From NCBI GenBank assembly GCA_000716465.1, contig JNWL01000007.1, positions 62,001-126,000 of the forward strand: a stretch of 64,000 nucleotides of DNA, read 5' to 3'. The stretch comes from Streptomyces bikiniensis (GTDB lineage Bacteria > Actinomycetota > Actinomycetes > Streptomycetales > Streptomycetaceae). This document shows positions 25,048 through 31,868 of the stretch, piece after piece; the stretch's first letter is position 1; every line of letters starts with the position of its first letter. The notes beneath the pieces were generated by a model. The model ran no database searches. It was not told the DNA's origin and saw only the letters and a program-made list of their open reading frames with translations. Both the position numbers and the translations under genes were made by a program.

Positions 25048-25851
25048 CTACAGGTCGTAGACGGCGGTGACGGGCGCGTGGTCGCTCCACCGCTCGTCGT
25101 GGGTGGCGGCCCGCTCGACGTACGCCTTCACGGCCCTGGCGGCGAGCCCCGGCGTGGCGATCTGGTAGTCGATCCGCCAGCCGCTGTCGTTGTCGAAGGC
25201 CCGCCCGCGGTAGGACCACCAGGAGTAGGGACCCTCCTGGTCGGGGTGGAGCTCCCGGACGACGTCCACGTACCCGCCGTCCTCCGCGTCGAGGACCCGG
25301 CTCAGCCACTGCCGCTCGTCGGGCAGGAAGCCGGCCTTCTTCTGGTTGGCCTTCCAGTTCTTGAGGTCGGCCTCGCGGTGGGCGATGTTCCAGTCGCCGC
25401 AGACGACGACCTCGCGCCCCTCGGCGGCGGCCCGGACGCGGAGGTCCCTCAGGTAGGGCAGGAACTCGCCCATGAAGCGGTACTTCTCGTCCTGCCGCTC
25501 GGTGCCGACCTCGCCGGAGGGCAGGTAGAGGCTGGCGACGGTCACGCCGGGCAGGTCGGCCTCGACGTACCGGCCGCTGTCGGCGAACTCCAGGCACCCG
25601 AAGCCGACCCGGACCGCGTCCGGCTCGCGCCGGGTGTAGAGGGAGACGCCGGCCCGCCCCTTGGCGGTGGCGGGGGCGTGCACGGCGGACCAGCCCTCGG
25701 GCGCCCGCACCTCCGGGGGCAGCTGGGCCTCCTCGGCGCGCACCTCCTGGAGGCAGAGGACGTCGGCGGAGGTCCCGGCCAGCCACTCGACGAAGCCCTT
25801 CTTGGCGGCGGCGCGGAGACCATTGACATTGGCGGTCGTGACAGTGAGCAT
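25048..25851 (-). CDS. xthA: Exodeoxyribonuclease III / AP endonuclease
   Basis: This 267-residue base-excision-repair nuclease has endonuclease/exonuclease/phosphatase-fold motifs: TANVNGLRAA (N-terminal Asn), LCLQEVRAEE with the metal-binding Glu, VVVCGDWNIAHREAD with the catalytic DxN pair, and WSDHAPVTAVYDL with the C-terminal Asp-His. The ATG at 25851 gives the canonical MLTVTTANVNG start. It is convergent to merR and divergent from an acetyltransferase. This is a conserved housekeeping gene. Confidence 0.94.
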   Translation of the reverse strand: MLTVTTANVNGLRAAAKKGFVEWLAGTSADVLCLQEVRAEEAQLPPEVRAPEGWSAVHAPATAKGRAGVSLYTRREPDAVRVGFGCLEFADSGRYVEADLPGVTVASLYLPSGEVGTERQDEKYRFMGEFLPYLRDLRVRAAAEGREVVVCGDWNIAHREADLKNWKANQKKAGFLPDERQWLSRVLDAEDGGYVDVVRELHPDQEGPYSWWSYRGRAFDNDSGWRIDYQIATPGLAARAVKAYVERAATHDERWSDHAPVTAVYDL

Positions 25852-25892
25852 CCCGGGAGAATACCGACACCCGCCACCCGCACACACGTACG

Positions 25893-26381
25893 ATGAAACG
25901 CATGAACATCCGTCCCACCCCTTACGATCACCCCGACGCCGTCAAGCTCGAGGACGCGGTCCAGGCGGAGTACGCCGTCCGCTACGGCGACGAGGGCGAC
26001 GCCACGCCGCTGGACGCCGGGATGTTCGTCCCGCCCCGCGGTCTCTACCTGCTCGCGTACCACCCGGAGGGTCACCCCCTCGCCACCGGCGGCTGGCGCA
26101 CGCAGGACGCGAACGACCAGGGGTACGCGGACGGCGACGCCGAGCTCAAGCGCATGTACGTGATCCCCGAGGCCCGCGGCCTGGGTCTGGCCCGCCGCAT
26201 CCTCGCGGCCCTGGAGGCCGACGCCCGCGCCGCCGGCCGCACCCGCATGGTCCTGGAGACGGGCACGGCCCAGCCGGAGGCCATCGCCCTCTACACCTCC
26301 AGCGGCTACGTCCCGTGCGCCAAGTTCGGCCACTACCGGGAGTACGAGAACAGCCGCTGCTACGCGAAGTCACTGGTCTGA
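25893..26381 (+). CDS. GNAT-family N-acetyltransferase
   Basis: This is a 162-residue single GNAT domain. Motif A is ELKRMYVIPEARGLGLARRILAALE with the R-G-L-G pyrophosphate loop, and motif B includes LETGTAQPEAIALYTSSGYVP, typical of the family's C-terminal half. The acceptor is unknown. ATG 25893 or ATG 25902 (MNIRP) could be the start; no strong ribosome site separates them. It is divergent from xthA and convergent to a small membrane protein gene 14 bases away. Confidence 0.85.
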   Translation: MKRMNIRPTPYDHPDAVKLEDAVQAEYAVRYGDEGDATPLDAGMFVPPRGLYLLAYHPEGHPLATGGWRTQDANDQGYADGDAELKRMYVIPEARGLGLARRILAALEADARAAGRTRMVLETGTAQPEAIALYTSSGYVPCAKFGHYREYENSRCYAKSLV

Positions 26382-26395
26382 TCCGCCGGGCCCCG

Positions 26396-26623
26396 TCAGC
26401 CGCCGCCCCCGCCCGCGGCGCGGCGGCGACGGTAGGCCCGCGCGGTGCCCAGTCCGATGAGGACGCTGGGGAGGACGACGAGGACGCCGTTGACGGTCGG
26501 GTCCTGGTCACCGATCAGAAGGGCCGCCAGGGAGGACAGGGCGAGGACGCCGACGCCCGTCACCACCAGGAACAGCGCGAGCTCGTTCCACCGGTCCTTC
26601 GAGCTGTGGGTCACGCCCCGCAT
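26396..26623 (-). CDS. Small two-helix membrane protein, unknown function
   Basis: This 75-residue protein has two hydrophobic helices (about residues 15-36 and 43-60), a basic RAYRRRR segment after the second helix and a Gly-rich tail. No family was recognised. It is monocistronic on the minus strand, between the convergent acetyltransferase and the terminator of the HTH-TPR regulator. Confidence 0.6.
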   Translation of the reverse strand: MRGVTHSSKDRWNELALFLVVTGVGVLALSSLAALLIGDQDPTVNGVLVVLPSVLIGLGTARAYRRRRAAGGGGG

Positions 26624-26671
26624 ACTGCCCCGGCCCGGCAGGGGGCTTCGCGCCGCCTCGCCGGGAAAGCG

Positions 26672-26707
26672 GGAATCCCGCCCGATCTTCCGATCGGGCG
26701 GGATTCC
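26672..26707. terminator. 16-bp perfect hairpin terminator
   Basis: GGAATCCCGCCCGATC (26672-26687) pairs exactly with 26692-26707 around TTCC, 38 bases past the stop of the HTH-TPR regulator. A closely related hairpin is at 54931-54962. Confidence 0.75.
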
Positions 26708-26744
26708 GGTCGCCCGCGGGCCGGCATGATCGACAAGACGCGCC

Positions 26745-27983
26745 CTACGGCGTGCCGGACCCCACCGGGCTCACCACGCACTCGGCCGCCGCCCGCCACA
26801 CCTCGGCGGCGAGCTCGGGCATCCGGGTGTTCTGCACCTCGGCGGCCAGTTCCTTCAGCCGGGTCACCGCGCCCATGTCGCCGGGGCGGACGGACAGCTT
26901 CTCCTGGAGGATCCGGAAGCGGACGCGGTCGCGGTACGTGAAGAGGTGGAGGCCCTGCTCGGCCTCCGCCACGAGTGCGGCCGCGCGATCCGGGTCACCG
27001 AGCTGGAAGGCCAGCTGGGCCCGGAGGAAGAGGAACTCCTGACGGTGCCGAGGCGGTCCGGCGAAGTCCAGGACCGGCTCGACGGCCGACAGCAGTCCCT
27101 GCGCCTCGTCCAGCCTCGGCGACAGGCCCTGGAGGCAGAGCGAGGCCGCGCCGAGCCGCAGGCGCATCCAGAGGGTGATGTCGTCCCGGCTGTCCAGACA
27201 GGCGATCGCCTTGTCCAGGTACTGCCGCGCACCCTCGTCGTTGCCCTGGCGGGTGCTCACCGTCGCCGCCGTCCAGTACGCCTCGGCGGCCAGCGCCCCG
27301 CGCTCGGACGGCAGCGCGGACAGGACGTCGAGGCTGATCCGCATCGCCTCGGCGACGTTGCCGACCTCGGCCTCCGCGGAGACCAGGAGCAGCCGGCTGC
27401 GGAGCAGGTCGGCGGCGGGCAGCCGGACACGGTGGTGCTCGCCCAGCCGCAGGGCCTCGCGGACCGCACGGCGGGCCAGCTCCATGTCGCCGCGGTTGCG
27501 GGCGCACCGGGCCACCCGCTGCTTCGTGTACACCTGGAGGGCGGGGCGATCCAACTCGTCACTGAGCGCGCTCAGTTCCCCGAGGACCTTGAACTCCTCG
27601 GGGAACTCACCCAGCAGGGCGTGCAGTTGGGCCAGCAGGGCCAGCGCCTGCCAGCGGGTCGAGGCGTCGGCGCCCTTGGCCCGGTCGAGCGTCTCGGCCA
27701 GGAGGTCGCGCATCTCCGCGTCCCGCTCGCTGTCCGGCCGGGACGCCAGGGTGGCGACGACGTCCGAGAGTTCGTCCTCCGTGCGCTCGGCGAAACTCTC
27801 CAGGGGAATGCCGAGGCGTTCGGCGAGGTAGTCGACGGCGCGCTGGGTGGGGAATCGGGCGCCCGACTCCAGCCGCGAGAGGTACGCGGCGGACATGCCG
27901 GGCCCGGTCAGCTCCGCCTGGGTCTTGCCCTGCTGCAGCCTCAGCTGGCGCAGGCGTCGTCCAAAGCCAGGTTGTTCCAGCAC
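26745..27983 (-). CDS. HTH-TPR transcriptional regulator, RRNPP-like peptide receptor candidate
   Basis: This 412-residue protein has an XRE/Cro-type HTH at about residues 6-65 (FGRRLRQLRLQQGKTQAEL ... SAAYLSRLESGARFP) and a ~340-residue all-helical C-terminus with tetratricopeptide-like helix pairs. Examples are the segments around LARRAVREALRLGEH, AYWTAATVSTRQGNDEGARQYLDKAIAC and ELAAEVWRAAAECV. This HTH-plus-TPR layout is that of PlcR/Rgg-type receptors for secreted peptides and of several Streptomyces XRE regulators. GTG 27983 is used because the HTH begins nine residues later. A 50-codon secreted-peptide gene lies directly upstream on the same strand. Its promoter shares a motif with the phosphonate operons, so it may control them. 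Confidence 0.85.
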   Translation of the reverse strand: MLEQPGFGRRLRQLRLQQGKTQAELTGPGMSAAYLSRLESGARFPTQRAVDYLAERLGIPLESFAERTEDELSDVVATLASRPDSERDAEMRDLLAETLDRAKGADASTRWQALALLAQLHALLGEFPEEFKVLGELSALSDELDRPALQVYTKQRVARCARNRGDMELARRAVREALRLGEHHRVRLPAADLLRSRLLLVSAEAEVGNVAEAMRISLDVLSALPSERGALAAEAYWTAATVSTRQGNDEGARQYLDKAIACLDSRDDITLWMRLRLGAASLCLQGLSPRLDEAQGLLSAVEPVLDFAGPPRHRQEFLFLRAQLAFQLGDPDRAAALVAEAEQGLHLFTYRDRVRFRILQEKLSVRPGDMGAVTRLKELAAEVQNTRMPELAAEVWRAAAECVVSPVGSGTP

Positions 27984-28027
27984 GCGACCACCGCCTTCGA
28001 GAATTTCCTCCGATGCCCCGCACAAGC

Positions 28028-28070
28028 ATCGAGGGGGGCCATCATAGCCCCCCTCGATACATTGCGGCAA
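28028..28070 (-). promoter_or_regulatory. Promoter of the HTH-TPR regulator, -10 inside a 12-bp palindrome
   Basis: On the minus strand TTGCCG (28065-28070) and TATGAT (28041-28046) are 18 bases apart. The -10 lies in the seven-base loop of a perfect inverted repeat (28028-28039 with 28047-28058), so a bound dimer would cover the -10. The -35 is part of the motif GTCAA-N3-TTGCC (28066-28078). The leader to the GTG start is about 50 bases. Confidence 0.6.
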
Positions 28071-28140
28071 AGATTGACCAGTACTGGCAACCAAGCGCCG
28101 AAAAAACGACTCCCGAAATGGCCGAAAGGCAAACCTGGAG

Positions 28141-28293
28141 TTACGGCCAGTCGATCGGGGGAACGGCGAGGGCGGTGACGGTGCGTGCCTCCCCCGCGGA
28201 AGCACCCTCCCCCACGCCGGCTGAAACCGCACCCGCGAACAGGAGAGCGGAGAAAGCGACAGCGGCTATTCGGGCAACTGCGGTCTTCTTCAT
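28141..28293 (-). CDS. Small secreted peptide precursor (50 aa), candidate signalling peptide
   Basis: The ATG at 28293 has AAGGA six bases upstream and opens a 50-codon frame ending in TAA. The product begins MKKTAVARIAAVAFSALLFA, a textbook signal peptide (basic start, long hydrophobic core), with possible cleavage after AVSA (residue 25) or ASA (residue 33). The short remainder ends in TVTALAVPPIDWP. There is no Cys and no lantibiotic-like leader. It lies 158 bases upstream of the HTH-TPR regulator on the same strand, and each gene has its own recognisable promoter. This is the arrangement of RRNPP peptide-receptor pairs; that it is the regulator's ligand is inference. Confidence 0.65.
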   Translation of the reverse strand: MKKTAVARIAAVAFSALLFAGAVSAGVGEGASAGEARTVTALAVPPIDWP

Positions 28294-28341
28294 GGGAATC
28301 CTTTGCTGAACCTCAATGATCGCCTGCGGTGGGGCCGTGCC

Positions 28342-28370
28342 AATGTATCGGCCGCGCGATCACTTGGCAA
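28342..28370 (-). promoter_or_regulatory. Promoter of the small secreted peptide gene
   Basis: On the minus strand TTGCCA (28365-28370) and TACATT (28342-28347) are separated by exactly 17 bases. The -35 is the distal half of the motif GTCAA-GGC-TTGCC (28366-28378). The leader to the ATG at 28293 is about 42 bases. Confidence 0.6.
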
Positions 28371-28389
28371 GCCTTGACAAGAATGTCAA
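28366..28389. promoter_or_regulatory. GTCAA-N3-TTGCC motif copy and TTGACA-AGAA-TGTCAA palindrome upstream of the peptide gene
   Basis: The 16-bp inverted repeat TTGACA-AGAA-TGTCAA (28374-28389) overlaps the bipartite motif. Together they form a block of about 25 bases nearly repeated at 39767-39788 in the phosphonate divergent promoter (shared GGCAAG, two or three bases, then TTGACAAGA-A/T-TGT). Confidence 0.6.
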
Positions 28390-28478
28390 CTCCAGGGCCG
28401 GACGCATGCGCATCGCCGGTTTTCGATCGGTATGACACCCTGGCCCGGCACCCGCCCCGAGGGGCCGCACCCCGCCCC

Positions 28479-29144
28479 TCAGGGGGATTCCGGATAGAGG
28501 AACCGCTCGTACTCGGGGCCGTAACGACGCTCCAGCGACTCAAGGGACGCCTCGGTCCACTCGGTGGCACGGGCGATCCGCGCCCGGGAGGAGACCGCTT
28601 CCGGATTCCAGGATTCCGGGTCCCAGAGCTTCGCCCGCATGAACGACTTGGCGCAGTGGAAGTACGCCTCTTCGACGCTGACCAGGAGGGCGAGGTCGGG
28701 ACGGTGGCCGCGGACCACCATCTCGTCGAAGAAGGGAGCCGAACGCACCAGTCGGGCCCGCCCGTTGACCCGGAGCGTGTCGCCCCGGCCCGGAATCACG
28801 AAGATCATTCCCACCCGAGGGTTCTGCAGAACATTGCGCCAGGTGTCCAGCCGGCGATTGCCCGGCCGGTCGGGCAGCGCGAGCGTCCGCTCGTCGAGAA
28901 TGCGTACGAAACCCGGTGGATCTCCGCGCGGGGAGACATCGCAACTCCCGTCCGCAGCGGCGGTCGCGACCAGACAGAAAGGAGAATTCCGAATCCATTC
29001 GGTTTCATGGGCGCGCAGTACCGGGCTCGCCTTTCGGAACACCACGGAATTCGCCGGGCCGACCAGTTCCCGCAGTTCTTCCTCGGTGCTTATCTCCTCG
29101 TACTCCATGCCTTTCTCCGTGCCGTCCCCCATGCCGTCCCCCAT
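28479..29144 (-). CDS. Pyridoxamine-5'-phosphate-oxidase-family flavin protein
   Basis: This 221-residue protein has a split-barrel FMN-binding fold. It contains PFCLVATAAADGSCDVSPRGDPPGFVRILDERTLALPDRPGNRRLDTWRNVL, then NPRVGMIFVIPG and TLRVNGRARL, the usual order in PPOX proteins of this subgroup. Such proteins reduce or oxidise small molecules with FMN or F420; the substrate is unknown. ATG 29144 is preferred because AGGGAGG lies five bases upstream, giving a short MGDGMGDGTEKG leader from a tandem repeat. It lies between the peptide-regulator pair and the phosphonate cluster; cluster membership is unproven. Confidence 0.8.
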   Translation of the reverse strand: MGDGMGDGTEKGMEYEEISTEEELRELVGPANSVVFRKASPVLRAHETEWIRNSPFCLVATAAADGSCDVSPRGDPPGFVRILDERTLALPDRPGNRRLDTWRNVLQNPRVGMIFVIPGRGDTLRVNGRARLVRSAPFFDEMVVRGHRPDLALLVSVEEAYFHCAKSFMRAKLWDPESWNPEAVSSRARIARATEWTEASLESLERRYGPEYERFLYPESP

Positions 29145-29195
29145 GCCGTCCTCCCTGTCGTGTTCCGGTCGTCCTCCGGGCCGTCACTCGGGCCG

Positions 29196-30443
29196 TCACT
29201 CGGCCGGATCGGCCGTCCCGGGCTCCGTGGTGACCCGGATCGTCGCGCAGGCCTTCTCGCAGAGCGCCACCGCCGCGTCGGCGTCCGGGGCCACCGCGAT
29301 CACCTGGCCCAGGCGGTCCCAGCTCGACCGCAGCGGCCGGACCACGCTCCCCGGCTCCACCGGCAGGTCCACCTCCACCACTCCGTCCAGGGCCCGGGCC
29401 GCCTCCAGCCCCTCGACCGCCGTCACCGTGCCCGGCTCGGCGCCCAGGAAGCGGGTCGCCGCCGACCGCAGCGGGGCCGGCCGCTCGTCCAGGGCCGGCA
29501 GCCCGCCGCCCGGCCAGGCCACCGTGTACCGCTCGATGTCGAAGCCGTACGCCTCCTCCACCAGGTCCCGGATCCGGTCGCCGCCCGGCCGGTTGTGCGA
29601 CTCGATCACCCGCGGCCCGCGCTCCGACAGCCGCACCTCCGTGTGGCTGGGACCGCCCACCACCCCGACCGCGTCCAGGAACGTCGTCACGCACTCCACG
29701 ACCGCCGCCTCGTCCGCCGCGGCGATCCGGGCCGGCACCACGTGCCCCAGCTCCACGAAGTTGTCGTACGTCAGCTTCTCCGTGACGGCCACCACCACGT
29801 GGCGGCCCGCGAAGGTGAACGCCTCCACGCTGAGCTCCGGCCCGGAGACGTACTCCTCCATGAGGAAGCGGTCCAGCGGGAAGAAGCGGGCGAACTGGTG
29901 GTCCGAGTGACGCAGCCGCGTGATCGTCTCCCACACCTCGTCCAGCCGGTCCGCCGACTCGACGAGCTGGAGTCCCAGGCTGCCGATGCCGTCGACCGGC
30001 TTGACGATGAACGGGTACCCGTGGCGCGAGCCGAAGGCCGTCAGGCTCTCCCGGTCGCCGACCTCCTCCGCCGCGACCGAGACCGACGGGGCCGTGGCGG
30101 CCAGGTGCCGGCGCATGCTCAGCTTGTCCCGCAGCAGGTGGGCCACCTCGTGGGAGACGCCCCCCAGGCCCAGCAGGTCGCTGATCCGGCCCGCCGGTTC
30201 CACGCCCGCCTCCGTCGTGGTCACCACGCTCGTGAAGCCGTACGCGCGGTGCGCGGCGGCCACCAGGGGCTCGGTCACCGACCAGTCGGTGTAGTCCACC
30301 AGGAGGGCCGCGTCCACCAGGGAGGCGTGCTCGGGGGTGAACTGGCCGGGCTGCTGGAGGTAGACGACGCCGAGGCCCTGCTCCTTGGCCTTGCGGACGT
30401 TCTCGATCCGCCCGCCGACGACCAGCACGCGCTGTTCGGACAT
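29196..30443 (-). CDS. ATP-grasp carboxylate-amine ligase 1
   Basis: This is a 415-residue ATP-grasp ligase that would activate a carboxylate as acyl-phosphate and join it to an amine. Visible are an N-terminal Rossmann-like start (VLVVGGRIENVRKAKE), the ATP-binding Lys strand PFIVKPVDGIGSLGLQLV, the second ATP strand LMEEYVSGPELSVEAF, and metal-binding VIESHNRPGGDRI. AAGGAG precedes the ATG. It is the last gene of the leftward phosphonate operon and one of three ATP-grasp genes with differing nucleotide-binding loops, which suggests successive coupling steps onto a phosphonate or diaminopropionate unit. The exact partners cannot be told. Confidence 0.87.
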   Translation of the reverse strand: MSEQRVLVVGGRIENVRKAKEQGLGVVYLQQPGQFTPEHASLVDAALLVDYTDWSVTEPLVAAAHRAYGFTSVVTTTEAGVEPAGRISDLLGLGGVSHEVAHLLRDKLSMRRHLAATAPSVSVAAEEVGDRESLTAFGSRHGYPFIVKPVDGIGSLGLQLVESADRLDEVWETITRLRHSDHQFARFFPLDRFLMEEYVSGPELSVEAFTFAGRHVVVAVTEKLTYDNFVELGHVVPARIAAADEAAVVECVTTFLDAVGVVGGPSHTEVRLSERGPRVIESHNRPGGDRIRDLVEEAYGFDIERYTVAWPGGGLPALDERPAPLRSAATRFLGAEPGTVTAVEGLEAARALDGVVEVDLPVEPGSVVRPLRSSWDRLGQVIAVAPDADAAVALCEKACATIRVTTEPGTADPAE

Positions 30444-30540
30444 GTTGCTCCTTCACATGACGTTCGATGGTGGGCCCTTCGGGCCCGAATGACCGGGTCG
30501 CCGGACCGCTGGAATGCCGGACCGCCGGACCGCCGGGCCT

Positions 30541-30568
30541 CCGGCTCTCCGGCTCTCCGGCTCTCCGG
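30541..30568. repeat. 8-bp microsatellite (CCGGCTCT)3
   Basis: Three exact tandem CCGGCTCT units plus a trailing CCGG lie in the 134-base gap between two ATP-grasp genes. A TGGGCCC-TTC-GGGCCCGA hairpin sits nearby (about 30472-30489). No spacer pattern is present. Confidence 0.7.
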
Positions 30569-30577
30569 ACCGCCGCC

Positions 30578-31831
30578 TCAGGCGCCGGGGGCGGGCTCCG
30601 CGTCCCCGGTGAGCTCCACGACGGCCCCGGCGGCCAGCTCCCGGGCCAGCGCCCGCATCCGGTCCGGGGTGGCGCAGTCCAGGACCGCCCAGGCCAGCCG
30701 GTCCCCCGAGTCCTCGGCGGGACGCACCCGCGCGCCCGGCGCCAGCCTGGCGTCGTGCCGGGCCACCTCCGGCGACCGGGCCGCCCAGGCGGACAGGTCG
30801 AGGGCGGCGAGCGTCCCCGTACCGGGCGACGACAGGAAGAGGCTGCCCGCGGAGCGCACCGGGCCGTGGCCGTCCGGCACCGCCGGCTCCTCGTCCAGGG
30901 CGAGGCGCAGGCAGGCCGCGAAGGCGTCGAACCCGTGGGCCCGGCCGACGAGTTCCATGATGTGGTCGCCCGGGGTGCGGACGGCCACCTCCATGATCAC
31001 CGGCTGGTCGTCGGAGACCGCCCGGAACTCCAGGTGGGCGATGCCGGTCACCATGCCGAGCGCGGCGACCACGCCGCGGCACAGCTCGTCCGCCGCCTTC
31101 CGCAGCGCGGGCCGGTCCGCTCCGTGGCCCGCCTCGTGGAGCAGCTCCACGAAGTGCGGCGGGCCGGTGGTCTCCTTACGGGTCAGATTGGTGAACAGGA
31201 CCCGGCCGCGGTGGACCAGGGCCTCCACGCTGTACTCCTGGCCCTCGACGTACTGCTCGACCAGGAGCGGTCCCTCGGCGTCCCGGCGCGCGACCGCGTC
31301 CGCCCAGGCGTCGGGGGTGCCGATCCGCTCCACGCCCTGGCTGCCCTGCGAGGAGACCGGCTTGACCACGACGGGCAGCCGCGCCAGGGCCCAGTCGGTG
31401 GCCTCCGACAGCCGCCGGGTGTGGCGGTGGGCGGGCTGGGGCAGTCCGGTGCGGCCGAACTCGGCGCGCTGCAGGGCCTTGTTGCGGGAGACGGTCGCCG
31501 CGTCCAGGCCGGGCCCGGGCAGTCCCAGCCGGTGCTGGACCATCGCCGTGGCCAGCACGTGCGGCTCGGCGAAGCCCCAGACGGCGTCCGGGCCCAGCCG
31601 GGCCGCCAGGGTGGTCGCGGGCGCCAGCCAGCTCTCGTCCCGGCCCGCGGCGGCCTCGTCGACGGGTTCGAAGTCCACGAGGCACGGGAAGCGGTCCACG
31701 AGCTTGGCGTGCCGGGCGGGGGTCTCCACGACGCCCACCCGCAGCCCCAGGTCCTGGGCCGCGTGCAGGTACCCCTCGGCCATCACACCGGCGCCGACGA
31801 GGAGGATCGTGCGCTGCGTATCGTCTGCCAT
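30578..31831 (-). CDS. ATP-grasp carboxylate-amine ligase 2
   Basis: This is a 417-residue second ATP-grasp ligase of the cluster. The N-terminus TILLVGAGVMAEGYLHAAQDLGL is a Rossmann-like preATP-grasp fold. The ATP-binding strands are PVVVKPVSSQGSQGVERI and LVEQYVEGQEYSVEALV; the metal-binding segment is IMEVAVRTPGDHI, where the usual Asn is replaced. GGGAG precedes the ATG at 31831. It is separated from the next gene by 134 bases and from the upstream condensation-like gene by 37 bases. Family members such as BacD and DdaF ligate unprotected amino acids; here a diaminopropionate or aminoethylphosphonate partner is likely. Confidence 0.87.
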   Translation of the reverse strand: MADDTQRTILLVGAGVMAEGYLHAAQDLGLRVGVVETPARHAKLVDRFPCLVDFEPVDEAAAGRDESWLAPATTLAARLGPDAVWGFAEPHVLATAMVQHRLGLPGPGLDAATVSRNKALQRAEFGRTGLPQPAHRHTRRLSEATDWALARLPVVVKPVSSQGSQGVERIGTPDAWADAVARRDAEGPLLVEQYVEGQEYSVEALVHRGRVLFTNLTRKETTGPPHFVELLHEAGHGADRPALRKAADELCRGVVAALGMVTGIAHLEFRAVSDDQPVIMEVAVRTPGDHIMELVGRAHGFDAFAACLRLALDEEPAVPDGHGPVRSAGSLFLSSPGTGTLAALDLSAWAARSPEVARHDARLAPGARVRPAEDSGDRLAWAVLDCATPDRMRALARELAAGAVVELTGDAEPAPGA

Positions 31832-31868
31832 GGTTGGTGCTCCCAGATCTGTCTCGTACGAGGGGTGT

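Noticed and set aside
25400..29200. Duplicate of the tRNA-Ala 3' end as an attachment site at the left side of the cluster
   Set aside because: None was found by eye; a computed search would be needed to exclude a short or diverged copy.
30541..30568. Repeat array resembling a CRISPR start
   Set aside because: Units are 8 bp, contiguous and without spacers; it is a microsatellite. No cas genes are present in the window.
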